Shown here piece after piece: positions 17,219 to 27,527 of a stretch of 64,000 bases of DNA (positions are counted from its first letter, which is position 1; each line of letters opens with the position of its first letter). Position numbers and translations under genes: made by a program. The notes beneath the pieces are model-generated. The model was not told the DNA's origin. It was given only the letters and a program-made list of their open reading frames with translations, and did not search any database. The DNA is from Hanstruepera ponticola (GTDB lineage Bacteria > Bacteroidota > Bacteroidia > Flavobacteriales > Flavobacteriaceae): contig NZ_JABANC010000004.1 in NCBI RefSeq assembly GCF_012931685.1, positions 124,001-188,000 of the forward strand. The letters are read 5' to 3'.

Positions 17219-18690
17219 AAGCAGTCAATATTCTTTTTCCTAATCAACTTTTTTCAGAGTCTCCTTTATTAGATAATGATTACCCGATATATCTTGTTGA
17301 AGAATATTTGTTTTTTTCACAATATGCTTTCCATAAACAAAAAATTGCCTTTCATAGGGCAAGCATGCTTTATTACAAAGATTTTTTAGAGAATAAAAAT
17401 AAAGAAGTTGTTTATATTGAAGCTACAGACGACAATTCAGATATCCGAAATTTAATAGCTACTCTCATTGAACAAGGCACTACTGAAATACATATTATTG
17501 ACCCTGTTGATAATTGGCTTGAAAAACACATACATTCTATACTAAATGATTGTGAATTAGTTAGTTATAACAACCCTTTATTCATAAATACTAAATCTGA
17601 TTTAAAACACTTTTTTAAACCCGAAAAAAAGTCCTTTTCCCAAACCACCTTTTACAAACAACAGCGTAAAAAACGGAATATTTTAATAGATGAAGACGAC
17701 AATCCAGAAGGTGGTAAATGGACATATGATACAGAAAACAGAAAAAAATATCCAAAAGACAAAACACCTCCAAACATTCATTATCCGGAATCTTCTAGCT
17801 ATTGGGAAAAGGCAGTAACGTATACGCAAACACATTTTAAAAAAAATCCGGGCAACATTTCCAAACAACGCTTATACCCTATTACACATGAAGAATCGTT
17901 GAATTGGCTGCAACAGTTTTTAGAATATCGTTTTTATGACTTTGGTATTTATGAAGATGCCATATTAAAAGCGGAGATTTTTTTAAACCACAGTGTTTTA
18001 ACACCCATGCTTAATGTGGGTTTGATTTCACCGCACACCATTATAGACAAAACCTTACAATTTAGTCTAGAAGAAAACATCCCTATAAACTCTACCGAAG
18101 GATTTATCAGGCAAATTATAGGTTGGCGAGAATTTATGAGAGGTATGTATGAACTTAAAGGTTCTTTTGCAAGAACTAAAAATTTTTGGGGTTTTAAACG
18201 CCGTATTCCAAATTCCTTTTACGAGGGCTCTACAGGTATTGAACCAGTTGACGACACTATAAAAAAAGTCTTAAAAACAGGTTACTGCCACCATATTGAA
18301 CGTTTGATGATTTTAGGAAATTTTATGCTTTTGTGCGAGTTTCATCCCGATGCGGTTTACCAATGGTTTATGGAATTGTTCATTGATGCCTATGATTGGG
18401 TTATGGTGCCTAATGTGTATAGTATGAGCCAATTTGCCGATGGTGGCACCTTTGCTACGAAACCATATTTGTCCAGTTCAAACTACATAAAAAAAATGAG
18501 CAATTATAGTGGTGGCAGTAAATGGGAAACCATTTGGGATGGGCTTTTTTGGCGATTTGTACATGAACATCAAAAGGTATTTGAATCAAACCCAAGAACC
18601 AGTATGATGTACCACAATCTCAAAAGACTCTCTGATGATAAAAAAGAAGCCCATTTTAAAGCAGCCAATGACTTTCTAGATAGTTTATAA
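17215..18690 (+). CDS. cryptochrome/photolyase-related protein, apparently without Fe-S cluster ligands
   Basis: A 491-residue protein of the photolyase-related (FeS-BCP, PhrB/CryB-like) class. The N-terminal Rossmann-like domain (IYLVEEYLFFSQYAFHKQK, HRASM) and the C-terminal FAD domain (EGFIRQIIGWREFMRGMY, GTGIEPVDD-like TGIEPVDDTIKKV, GYCHHIERLMILGNFM, DWVMVPNVYSMSQFADGG) are both clear. In known members four cysteines hold a 4Fe-4S cluster. Here C358 (GYCHH) remains, but the C-x-x-C that normally follows YI-KKMS-Y is S432-G-G-S435, and the loop with the last cysteine is replaced by WETIWDGLFWRF. It is likely a (6-4) photolyase or photoreceptor relative; activity is unproven. Last gene of the cluster. 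Confidence 0.88.
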   Translation: MKAVNILFPNQLFSESPLLDNDYPIYLVEEYLFFSQYAFHKQKIAFHRASMLYYKDFLENKNKEVVYIEATDDNSDIRNLIATLIEQGTTEIHIIDPVDNWLEKHIHSILNDCELVSYNNPLFINTKSDLKHFFKPEKKSFSQTTFYKQQRKKRNILIDEDDNPEGGKWTYDTENRKKYPKDKTPPNIHYPESSSYWEKAVTYTQTHFKKNPGNISKQRLYPITHEESLNWLQQFLEYRFYDFGIYEDAILKAEIFLNHSVLTPMLNVGLISPHTIIDKTLQFSLEENIPINSTEGFIRQIIGWREFMRGMYELKGSFARTKNFWGFKRRIPNSFYEGSTGIEPVDDTIKKVLKTGYCHHIERLMILGNFMLLCEFHPDAVYQWFMELFIDAYDWVMVPNVYSMSQFADGGTFATKPYLSSSNYIKKMSNYSGGSKWETIWDGLFWRFVHEHQKVFESNPRTSMMYHNLKRLSDDKKEAHFKAANDFLDSL

Positions 18691-18696
18691 CTATTG

Positions 18697-18814
18697 AAAA
18701 TTACGCATATGTACGTATTGATTTTTTGACTTCTAAATTCTAACTTCGCTTACTTGTGCTGAACTTGGTTTCAGTATCATGAGAAATAAAACATTAAAAC
18801 GATTTATATCAAGT
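18697..18814 (+). repeat. 118-bp intergenic repeat, copy 1 (inverted partner at 37105-37219)
   Basis: Follows the photolyase cluster directly. It contains AACTTCGCTTACTTGTGC followed by TGAACTTGGTTTCAGTATC, an exact run of about 40 bases shared in inverted orientation with 37105-37219; outside that core the two copies align over their whole length with scattered changes. The core includes a CTGAA...TTCAG palindrome. Confidence 0.75.
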
Positions 18815-18832
18815 CGATAAGCGTAACACCAA

Positions 18833-20065
18833 TTACTCGGCTAATAAACCATTTACAAACCCCTCAAATTCTGTTGTATATTGAGTGTATTTTTCTCCCG
18901 TAGCTGGACCGTTAAAACCTGTATGTATTTTTCGTACTTCGCCTTTTTTATCAATAAAAATAGTTGTTGGGTAGCTTAATATATGGTTGAGCATAGGCAG
19001 TTTTTCTTGCGCTTTAGATTTACTTGACGTACCATATTGAGCCAATAGAATGGTATAGTCTATATCTAAACGATCTTTTAATCGGTTGATATTTCTAAAG
19101 GCCTTTTCTTCGGTTTTTACATATTCAAAGGCTAGTGCTACTATTTCTAATCCTTTATCCTTGTGCTGTTTGTAATAATCTGTGAAATACTTGCTTTCAT
19201 CAAGGCAATTTGGACACCAGGTTCCCATAATTTGGACTAAAACCACTTTATCCTTAAAACGGTCATCCTCCAAGGATACTGTATTACCAGCTGCATCGGG
19301 AAAACTAAAACTAACTTTATCAAACCCTTCTTTTAAATAGGTTAACCCTTCGGCATCAGGTAATTCATAATTTGCATTGCGCTTGGCTACAAATGGTTCC
19401 TGCCAGTGATTTCCTGAATAAAAAATGCCTGTCATGGTCGAATCGGTTACAGTGGCAGTAAATAAAAAGGCGTGAGCGCCATCAAACGTAGAGAGTTTAA
19501 GCTCATTACCAGCAACTACACCTTCTAAAAAACGATAATCACCAGTAGTTGTCTCAAATGTTCCTGTAACGGTGTTTCCTTTTTGCTTAAAACTACCTTT
19601 GGCTATATAACGGTCTGCTTCAGAATTTGGGCTAAAGACAGTTTCCCAGTTTCCAGTAACATCAAATTGCGCCTTTACCTCATCTGGAAAACGCGTTTCA
19701 CTTAACATGGCACTAAAAGGTACAAAACGGTTTAAATCGGCTTTAACAAAAGTTCCATTTAGCGATTGATCATCAAGAATTTTTGCAACCATATACCCTT
19801 GAAAAACCGGTGTTTTTATATAGACCGAGTCGTTTTCATAAGAAATTTCATCTACCACTATTTCTTCATCAGCATTATAAATTTTTGCGGTATTGGGCGT
19901 TAGTACTTCCATGATGAATGGAAGTTGAATGTCTTCTGCAACATCAAGAGAAACACGATATGTCCCTTGAGTTAAAATGTTAGCCTCATTGTTTGACACT
20001 AATTTACTATCATTTTTACAAGAAACTACACCTATTGCTAATAGGTAAATGAATAGATACCTCAT
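18833..20065 (-). CDS. TlpA-like thiol-disulfide oxidoreductase lipoprotein
   Basis: A 410-residue lipoprotein: MRYLFIYLLAIGVVSCKND carries a lipobox (VVSC), so the protein is anchored to a membrane facing the periplasm. The first 260 residues are a beta-rich domain common in Bacteroidota thioredoxin-like lipoproteins. The C-terminal 150 residues are a thioredoxin fold with active site W283-C284-P285-N286-C287, the cis-proline region (SYPTTIFID) and the SFPDAAGNTVSLED opening. Both cysteines are present, so it should reduce or exchange disulfides in the periplasm. The ATG at 20065 is chosen because it starts the signal peptide; an upstream in-frame codon exists. Confidence 0.9.
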   Translation of the reverse strand: MRYLFIYLLAIGVVSCKNDSKLVSNNEANILTQGTYRVSLDVAEDIQLPFIMEVLTPNTAKIYNADEEIVVDEISYENDSVYIKTPVFQGYMVAKILDDQSLNGTFVKADLNRFVPFSAMLSETRFPDEVKAQFDVTGNWETVFSPNSEADRYIAKGSFKQKGNTVTGTFETTTGDYRFLEGVVAGNELKLSTFDGAHAFLFTATVTDSTMTGIFYSGNHWQEPFVAKRNANYELPDAEGLTYLKEGFDKVSFSFPDAAGNTVSLEDDRFKDKVVLVQIMGTWCPNCLDESKYFTDYYKQHKDKGLEIVALAFEYVKTEEKAFRNINRLKDRLDIDYTILLAQYGTSSKSKAQEKLPMLNHILSYPTTIFIDKKGEVRKIHTGFNGPATGEKYTQYTTEFEGFVNGLLAE

Positions 20066-20163
20066 GCTATTTTTTGATTTTAATCGAAGAAACAAAAAAT
20101 ATTTGCAACAAAAAAAGGTGCTAAACATATTAACACCTTTTGACTTGTTGATTTTTGTAACTA

Positions 20164-20748
20164 TTAATTATCAGAACCTAAAGATTCGTGCTTTTCTTTA
20201 ATTAATTTACGCTGATTTTCCAATGCTTGTCTAGCATCCTTTAGTTCTTTTTCGGCAGTAGAGATTTTAGCTTCTTTACTAGCTAATTCATCAGCTGTCA
20301 TTGTTGATTTATTTGCTTCCAATCGCTCTCTGGCCATTTTAATTCTCACACTGCTTTCATTAATTGTTGCTTCAGCTGCACGTGTTTCATTGTAAGCTTC
20401 ATAAAGTTTTTTCTTGGATAAAGCTGCACGCTCCTGACCAAATTCTTTTCCTTCTAGCTCGCCTTTATTTTTTCCATAAGCTTTGCCATTGTTAGCTCTA
20501 GATTGCTCATAAGCTATACGCTTTTTCTCAATCATGGCGCGTTCTTCGGCAGTAGTAGCTTCGGCTTTAGCTTTTTTGAACATTTCTTGCATTTTAGCAT
20601 CTTGTGCCGCATCTGCATTTATATTATTTTCAATCTTTTTGTTTGACGCTTCTTTTCTAACGTCTTTTGTCTTTTCTTGAGCTTGTACAGTATTACCAAC
20701 AAACGCTACCAGTAACACTGCGAATAATATGCTTTTAAAATTCTTCAT
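20164..20748 (-). CDS. exported, highly charged helical protein of unknown function
   Basis: A 194-residue protein with a clean signal peptide (MKNFKSILFAVLLVAFVGNT, cleaved after VQA). The mature part is almost wholly helical and rich in K, E, A and R, with heptad-like stretches near the end (STAEKELKDARQALENQRKL) suggesting a coiled coil. No known domain is recognised. It lies 17 bases downstream of the acidic lipoprotein gene on the same strand, so the two are probably co-transcribed and may work together outside the cytoplasm. Confidence 0.75.
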   Translation of the reverse strand: MKNFKSILFAVLLVAFVGNTVQAQEKTKDVRKEASNKKIENNINADAAQDAKMQEMFKKAKAEATTAEERAMIEKKRIAYEQSRANNGKAYGKNKGELEGKEFGQERAALSKKKLYEAYNETRAAEATINESSVRIKMARERLEANKSTMTADELASKEAKISTAEKELKDARQALENQRKLIKEKHESLGSDN

Positions 20749-20765
20749 AATTCATTTTTTAGTTC

Positions 20766-20993
20766 TTAAATAGTATCGAGTTCTTTTAAGGCACTCTCTA
20801 GTTCCTTAACTTCTTTATCCAATTCTTCTGAAGCTTCCTGCAAATCACTTTCTAGGTTTTTACCATCAGTCTCATTTACAGACTCTTCTTGTTGTATTTC
20901 AGTTTCAACGGTTTCTTCAACCTCTTTAGTATCCCTACAAGACCAAAAGCCTAGAGCTACTAATATTATTAAAAATTTAGAAAATTGCTTCAT
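20766..20993 (-). CDS. small acidic lipoprotein
   Basis: A 75-residue protein: signal MKQFSKFLIILVALGFWSC with lipobox FWSC, then an extremely acidic, probably helical tail made largely of E, D, L, S and K (EELDKEVKELESALKELD). No domain is recognised. It is first in a two-gene unit with the charged exported protein downstream. Confidence 0.75.
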   Translation of the reverse strand: MKQFSKFLIILVALGFWSCRDTKEVEETVETEIQQEESVNETDGKNLESDLQEASEELDKEVKELESALKELDTI

Positions 20994-21037
20994 GTTAATT
21001 TATTGTTGCAATAAAATTACAATTTTTATGGCAATGT

Positions 21038-21067
21038 TTGAATGCTAGTAGCAATATTTTATCTTTG
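21038..21067 (+). promoter_or_regulatory. pheT promoter
   Basis: TTG at 21038-21040 and TATCTTTG at 21060-21067, 19 bases apart, match the Bacteroidota consensus exactly. The leader to the pheT ATG (21090) would be about 17 bases. Confidence 0.75.
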
Positions 21068-21089
21068 CACACTTAAATAGCATCTATAC

Positions 21090-23516
21090 ATGAAGATTTC
21101 TCTTAATTGGATTAAGCAATTTATTAAAACTGATTGGAATACCGAACAAATTAGTGAACTTTTAACGGATTTAGGTCTTGAGGTAGAAGGTGTTACACCA
21201 TTTCAATCAATAAAAGGTGCTTTAGAAGGTATCGTGGTTGGCGAAGTTTTAACCTGTGAACAGCATACTAATGCCGATCGTTTAAAGGTCACTACCGTAA
21301 ATATTGGCACTGATGAAACACTTCAAATTGTATGTGGCGCACCAAATGTAGCTGCTGGTCAGAAAGTTTTGGTTGCAACTATAGGAACCACTCTCTATAC
21401 TGCTGAAGGTGAGGCATGGAAAATAAAAAAAGGAAAAATTCGAGGCGAAGAAAGCCATGGAATGATTTGTGCCGAGGATGAATTAGGACTTGGAACCTCT
21501 CACGATGGTATTTTAGTACTAGACTCAAAAACCAAGGTCGGAACTTTAGGTTCAGAACTTTATGACGTAGAGAATGATACTGTATATGAAATTGGCTTAA
21601 CACCCAACAGAGCTGATGCTATGAGTCACTATGGTGTTGCTCGCGATTTAAAAGCTGGATTATTACAAAAAGATATTAATTTAGAATTAATAACGCCATC
21701 AGTAAGTGCTTTTCATGTTGACAATAGAGCCCTTAAAATTGATGTTGAAGTTAAAAATAAAAATTTAGCACCACGTTATTGTGGTGTAACCATTTCGGGT
21801 TTAAAAGTTGGCGAGTCGCCTGCCTGGATTCAAAATAGATTAAAAGCCATTGGCCTAGTTCCTATTAATAATGTAGTTGATATTACTAATTATGTTTTAC
21901 ATGAATTAGGACAACCACTTCACGCTTTTGATGCAGCTAAAATAACAGGTAATAAAATTGAGGTCAAAACTTTAAAAGCAGGGACTAAATTTACAACGCT
22001 TGACGGTGTTGAACGTGAGTTGCATGAGGATGACCTGATGATATGTAATGCTGAAAACCCCATGTGCATTGCAGGTGTTTTTGGCGGATTGGATTCTGGT
22101 GTTACGGAAGAAACTACCAGCATTTTTCTTGAAAGCGCTTATTTTGATCCTGTTAGCATTCGAAAAACAGCTAAAAGACATGCTTTAAACACTGATGCCT
22201 CGTTCCGATTTGAACGTGGAATTGACCCTAATATTACCGAATACGCCTTAAAACGTGCTGCGTTATTAATTGAAGAATTAACTGGTGGTGAGATTACTAG
22301 TGATATTGTAGATATATATCCCAATAAAATTGAAGACTTTCAAGTACGCTTAAGTTTTGAAAATGCTAAAAAATTGATTGGAGAAGAAATCCCACGTGAA
22401 GTTATAAAACGCATTTTGATGTCATTAGACATAAAAATCAATAACGTGACTGAAACGGGTTTGGGACTCACCGTTCCCTCATTTAGAAATGATGTACAAC
22501 GCGAGGCAGATGTTATTGAGGAAATTTTACGTGTTTATGGTTATAATAACATTAATACAACCGAAAAATTAAATGCATCTATTTCAAATACATCGCGATT
22601 TGAAGATTACAAATTACAGAATATTGTTGGCAACCAATTGGCTTCACAGGGTTTTTATGAAACCATGACAAACTCCTTGACTACTCCAGAATATGTGAGT
22701 TTAGATGCTGATTTAAATCCAGAGCACAATGTAGAAATGCTCAATCCGTTGAGTAATGATTTAAGTGTTTTAAGACAATCTATGTTGTTTTCTGGATTAG
22801 AAAGTGTACGTCATAATATTAACAGAAAACGAGACAATTTAAAATTGTTTGAGTTTGGTAAAACCTACCACACCTACCAAGATAAACGTGAAGAGCCAAA
22901 ACATTTAGCGCTTTTTGTTACTGGCAACAGGCAAACCGAGCGCTGGAACACTCCTGTACAGCCGAGTGATTTTTATTATTTAAAAGGAACTGTTGAATCT
23001 CTCATTTCTAGATTGGGAATCTTAAATATAAAAGCCGCACCCATAACCTCCAATGTGTTTAGTGAAGGCTTGAAACTATCCCAAAAAAAGATGGTACTTG
23101 TAGAGTTTGGATTGGTAAAAAAATCTATTCTAAAACATTTTGGTATTTCTCAAAATGTGCTTTTTGCAAATATTAACTGGGATAATATGGTAACTCTGGC
23201 AAAAACCAACAACGTTACTTTTAAAAGCATTCCTAAATACCCTGAAGTACGACGAGATTTTGCATTATTGTTGGATGACTCTGTATCATTTGCCGAAATT
23301 GATGCCATTGCTAATCAAACAGAAAAGAACTTACTAAAAGACGTAAATCTGTTTGATGTATATGAAGGAAAAAACTTGCCTGCCGGCAAAAAGAGTTACG
23401 CAGTGAGTTTTACGTTACAAGACGAGAACAAAACACTTACCGATAAGCAAATTGATAAAATCATGAATAAACTTCAAGCTAATTTTGAGAAACAACTTGG
23501 TGCGGAATTAAGATAA
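21090..23516 (+). CDS. pheT: phenylalanyl-tRNA synthetase beta subunit
   Basis: Structural and tRNA-binding subunit of the alpha2-beta2 phenylalanyl-tRNA synthetase; 808 residues, normal for the family. The N-terminal MKISLNWIKQFI is followed by an EMAP/OB-type tRNA-binding domain (GVVVGEV-like GIVVGEVLTCEQH, HTNADRLKV, IVCGAPNV), the B3/B4 editing region (TPNRADAMSHYGVARDL), B5 (about residues 400-480), the catalytic-like core, and the C-terminal FDX-ACB anticodon-binding domain (KYPEVRRDFALLLDD, LFDVYEG, KKSYAVSFTLQ). The alpha subunit gene is not in this window. It has its own promoter and a strong terminator. Confidence 0.97.
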   Translation: MKISLNWIKQFIKTDWNTEQISELLTDLGLEVEGVTPFQSIKGALEGIVVGEVLTCEQHTNADRLKVTTVNIGTDETLQIVCGAPNVAAGQKVLVATIGTTLYTAEGEAWKIKKGKIRGEESHGMICAEDELGLGTSHDGILVLDSKTKVGTLGSELYDVENDTVYEIGLTPNRADAMSHYGVARDLKAGLLQKDINLELITPSVSAFHVDNRALKIDVEVKNKNLAPRYCGVTISGLKVGESPAWIQNRLKAIGLVPINNVVDITNYVLHELGQPLHAFDAAKITGNKIEVKTLKAGTKFTTLDGVERELHEDDLMICNAENPMCIAGVFGGLDSGVTEETTSIFLESAYFDPVSIRKTAKRHALNTDASFRFERGIDPNITEYALKRAALLIEELTGGEITSDIVDIYPNKIEDFQVRLSFENAKKLIGEEIPREVIKRILMSLDIKINNVTETGLGLTVPSFRNDVQREADVIEEILRVYGYNNINTTEKLNASISNTSRFEDYKLQNIVGNQLASQGFYETMTNSLTTPEYVSLDADLNPEHNVEMLNPLSNDLSVLRQSMLFSGLESVRHNINRKRDNLKLFEFGKTYHTYQDKREEPKHLALFVTGNRQTERWNTPVQPSDFYYLKGTVESLISRLGILNIKAAPITSNVFSEGLKLSQKKMVLVEFGLVKKSILKHFGISQNVLFANINWDNMVTLAKTNNVTFKSIPKYPEVRRDFALLLDDSVSFAEIDAIANQTEKNLLKDVNLFDVYEGKNLPAGKKSYAVSFTLQDENKTLTDKQIDKIMNKLQANFEKQLGAELR

Positions 23517-23539
23517 AAAACTAACTTATTATAAATGAA

Positions 23540-23570
23540 AAAAGCCTCGAATAATCGAGGCTTTTGTTTT
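23540..23570. terminator. bidirectional terminator between pheT and csp
   Basis: AAAAGCCTCGA, loop ATAA, TCGAGGCTTTT: a perfect stem of 11 pairs with T-runs on both strands. It serves both convergent genes. Confidence 0.88.
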
Positions 23571-23591
23571 TCAATAAGTTTAAAATATATA

Positions 23592-23783
23592 TTATAATAC
23601 TTTAACGTTTACTGCGTTCATTCCTTTTCTACCTTCTGTAAGATCGAATTCTACTGCATCACCTTCACGAACTTCGTCGATCAATCCAGAAATGTGAACA
23701 AAATGTTCTTTGTTTGTGTCATCTTCTACGATAAATCCAAATCCTTTAGAATCGTTGAAGAATTTTACTGTTCCTTTACTCAT
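23592..23783 (-). CDS. cold shock domain protein (CspA family)
   Basis: A 63-residue single cold-shock domain, the normal length for the family. RNP1 appears as KGFGFI (residues 13-18) and RNP2 as HFVHIS (residues 27-32). Such proteins bind single-stranded RNA and DNA and act as RNA chaperones. The mRNA leader is short (about 25 bases, from the TATATTTG element), unlike the long regulatory leader of cold-induced E. coli cspA, so a strong RNA-thermosensor role for the leader is not expected. Confidence 0.95.
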   Translation of the reverse strand: MSKGTVKFFNDSKGFGFIVEDDTNKEHFVHISGLIDEVREGDAVEFDLTEGRKGMNAVNVKVL

Positions 23784-23812
23784 TGTAATAATTTAAAAAT
23801 TTTAATAAAGCA

Positions 23813-23820
23813 CAAATATA
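23813..23820 (-). promoter_or_regulatory. -7 element for the cold shock gene
   Basis: On the minus strand it reads TATATTTG, a match to TAnnTTTG, 30 bases upstream of the start codon. No TTG is found at the ideal distance. Confidence 0.45.
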
Positions 23821-23957
23821 GTCGAATAAAATTATATACACGTTTTTTTACGGTTATTTTTTAATTATCGCACTCTCAACCGATTATAAAAATATATAAA
23901 GTTCAGATAAATTGTCTATAATTTTCGTATCTTTAGTAGAAAGCAAACTACTATAAC

Positions 23958-24191
23958 ATGGATTCAAATTATAGAAAAATATATACCGGAAGTTTTATCG
24001 TTGCACAACTCATTGTGGACAAATTGGATGCCCTTGGCATTACTGCTATTGTTAAGGATGAAACTGAATCTGCCAGACTAGCTGGTTTTGGATCTTCGGT
24101 TCCAGGTTATCAGGATATTTATGTCAATGCTGATGAGTTAGCAAATGCTCTACCTGTTGTTGAGAGTGTAAAATCTGAATTGGAAGCATAA
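23958..24191 (+). CDS. DUF2007 small protein
   Basis: A 77-residue cytoplasmic protein matching the DUF2007 pattern: RKIYTGSFIVAQLIVDKLDALGI near the start, then IVKDE, and PGYQDIYVNADELANALPVVESV. The family looks like a small alpha/beta fold once proposed to be signal-transducing; no function is established. It stands alone between the cold shock gene and the ABC-F gene, with its own weak terminator. Confidence 0.85.
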   Translation: MDSNYRKIYTGSFIVAQLIVDKLDALGITAIVKDETESARLAGFGSSVPGYQDIYVNADELANALPVVESVKSELEA

Positions 24192-24236
24192 AAAAACCTT
24201 GAAGCCTGCTCCAAGGTCTTATATTTATTTTTTTTA
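24191..24236. terminator. hairpin between DUF2007 and ABC-F genes
   Basis: ACCTTG at 24196-24201 pairs with CAAGGT at 24212-24217, with an A-run on one side and a T-rich run on the other. Placed between convergent genes. Confidence 0.55.
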
Positions 24237-24243
24237 CTGCCAA

Positions 24244-25872
<1,629 letters not shown>

Positions 25873-25891
25873 TTATTCTTTAAATTTTTTG

Positions 25892-25899
25892 CAAAAGTA
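25892..25899 (-). promoter_or_regulatory. -7 element for the ABC-F gene
   Basis: Reads TACTTTTG on the minus strand (TAnnTTTG), 23 bases upstream of the start codon. No clear TTG at the ideal distance. Confidence 0.45.
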
Positions 25900-26017
25900 G
25901 AAAATTACTGCCATAAAGTGAAGTAAAACCTTTGTAATTAATATTTAACAACGTATTAACAAGACTTATTAATCACAACATCTATTTTTGTTACAAGAAT
26001 ATATGCTATATATAACT

Positions 26018-27460
26018 ATGATGGGATTTATAAAACGGTTAAGCCTAGTACTTTTTATGGCTTTAAGTTTTGTATCATGTAAAGATGACACAAAGGAGAA
26101 AGATGACAATTATGCATATTTGGGCGGTGAAATTATCAACCCAAAGAAGAACTTTGTTATCCTATCCAAATCTGAACAAATTCTTGATACTGTTACTCTA
26201 GACGCTAACAATCGTTTTTTATACAAAATTAAGCAATTGGAAGATGGCCTCTATACCTTTAAGCTACCTGCTGCAGAAGGGTTAGAATTTCAAATGGTAT
26301 TATTGGAACCCAAAGACAGTATTATGTTTCGCTTAAACACCCTTGAGTTTGACGAATCATTGGTTTATACAGGTGTTGGTGCTAAAAAGAATAATTATTT
26401 AATCAATCTCTTTTTGGATGGTGAAGTTGAAGATAAAATCATATTAGGATATAGTCAACTACCAGCTGATGAATTTGAACGCCTGCTAGATTCAATAAGA
26501 GATCACAAACTCAAAAAGCTTAAAGCATTTAAAGGCAATAATTCTACATCACCATTTTTTAATGAATTGATAGAAGGCACTATAAATTATGATTATTATT
26601 TAAGTAAGGAGGTTTATCCATTTGTCAATTATTCCCAAAGTGAAAAAAGAAATTTTGAATCACTCCCTAAAGGATTTTATGATTACAGAAAGCAAATAGA
26701 TTACAACTATTGTAATTTAATGGACTATTTCCCATACTATTCGTTTTTAAAACATCATTTTGAAAATATCGCTTTAACTGAACACTTTAAAAATTCAAAT
26801 GATAGCGTTTACAATGTCAAGTCTTTTGATTACAACATGATTCGATTAAGACTCATAGATAGTTTAGTGGTTAATGATTCTATTAGAAACTCGTTATTGG
26901 CCCAAACAGCTATTGAATATATCACGAACAGTAAGGATGTTGATAATTATGATGCTTTATTAGAGTCCTTTGTCAATAAAAACTCAAATACAGAACATCA
27001 GCGCTATGTATCAAACATTGTAAAATCTTTAAAAGATTTAAAATCTGGCAATATGCTGCCAAAAGTTGGTGTTATTGATGCCAATGGAAATCAATTTAGT
27101 TTGAATTCTAAAATTAAAAATCCATCTGTGATATATTTTTGGTCTTCAACTTATAGATCGCATATTGATAGTCATAAAAAAGCTGATGAGCTTAAACTCA
27201 AATACCCAGAAATAGACTTTATAGCCATAAATGTAAATAATGACGATATCAAATTGTGGCGCAATGTCATCAAACAATATCGCTACAATACTGATAATGA
27301 GTATTTATTAGCAAACCCAAAAGAGGCTAAATATAAATTAGCGATATCTCCGATAAATAAGGTTATGATAATTGATGAGAAAGGCAAAATAGTTAATGCC
27401 CATACGAGTATGTTCAACATACGGTTTGAGGAAGAATTATTAGGATTACTCAATAACTAA
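26018..27460 (+). CDS. thioredoxin-like lipoprotein lacking the active-site cysteines
   Basis: A 480-residue lipoprotein: an N-terminal hydrophobic stretch ends in the lipobox SFVSC. Residues up to about 340 form a beta-rich (DUF4369-like) and helical region. The last 130 residues have the TlpA/thioredoxin layout (MLPKVGVIDANGNQFSL, VIYFWSS, IDFIAINVN, ISPINKVMIIDEKGKI), but the active-site position reads W375-SSTYRSH with no cysteine. It therefore cannot do thiol-disulfide exchange in the usual way and may be a binding or structural relative. ATGs at 26018 and 26021 are both possible; the longer frame beginning at a TTG is unlikely. A TATTTTTG promoter element lies at 25983-25990. Confidence 0.85.
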   Translation: MMGFIKRLSLVLFMALSFVSCKDDTKEKDDNYAYLGGEIINPKKNFVILSKSEQILDTVTLDANNRFLYKIKQLEDGLYTFKLPAAEGLEFQMVLLEPKDSIMFRLNTLEFDESLVYTGVGAKKNNYLINLFLDGEVEDKIILGYSQLPADEFERLLDSIRDHKLKKLKAFKGNNSTSPFFNELIEGTINYDYYLSKEVYPFVNYSQSEKRNFESLPKGFYDYRKQIDYNYCNLMDYFPYYSFLKHHFENIALTEHFKNSNDSVYNVKSFDYNMIRLRLIDSLVVNDSIRNSLLAQTAIEYITNSKDVDNYDALLESFVNKNSNTEHQRYVSNIVKSLKDLKSGNMLPKVGVIDANGNQFSLNSKIKNPSVIYFWSSTYRSHIDSHKKADELKLKYPEIDFIAINVNNDDIKLWRNVIKQYRYNTDNEYLLANPKEAKYKLAISPINKVMIIDEKGKIVNAHTSMFNIRFEEELLGLLNN

Positions 27461-27476
27461 ATGCATTTATAAAATC

Positions 27477-27509
27477 AAAAAGCCTCAATAAAGATTGAGG
27501 CTTTTTTTT
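27477..27509. terminator. strong bidirectional terminator
   Basis: AAAAGCCTCAAT and ATTGAGGCTTTT form a perfect 12-pair stem with a four-base loop (AAAG), followed by a run of eight T. It separates the thioredoxin-like lipoprotein gene from the convergent transaldolase gene. Confidence 0.9.
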
Positions 27510-27527
27510 ATGCGTTTTATAATTTAT

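Noticed and set aside
23784-23957. Cold-shock RNA leader of the CspA type.
   Set aside because: The promoter element at 23813-23820 gives a leader of only about 25 bases, too short for the classic leader.
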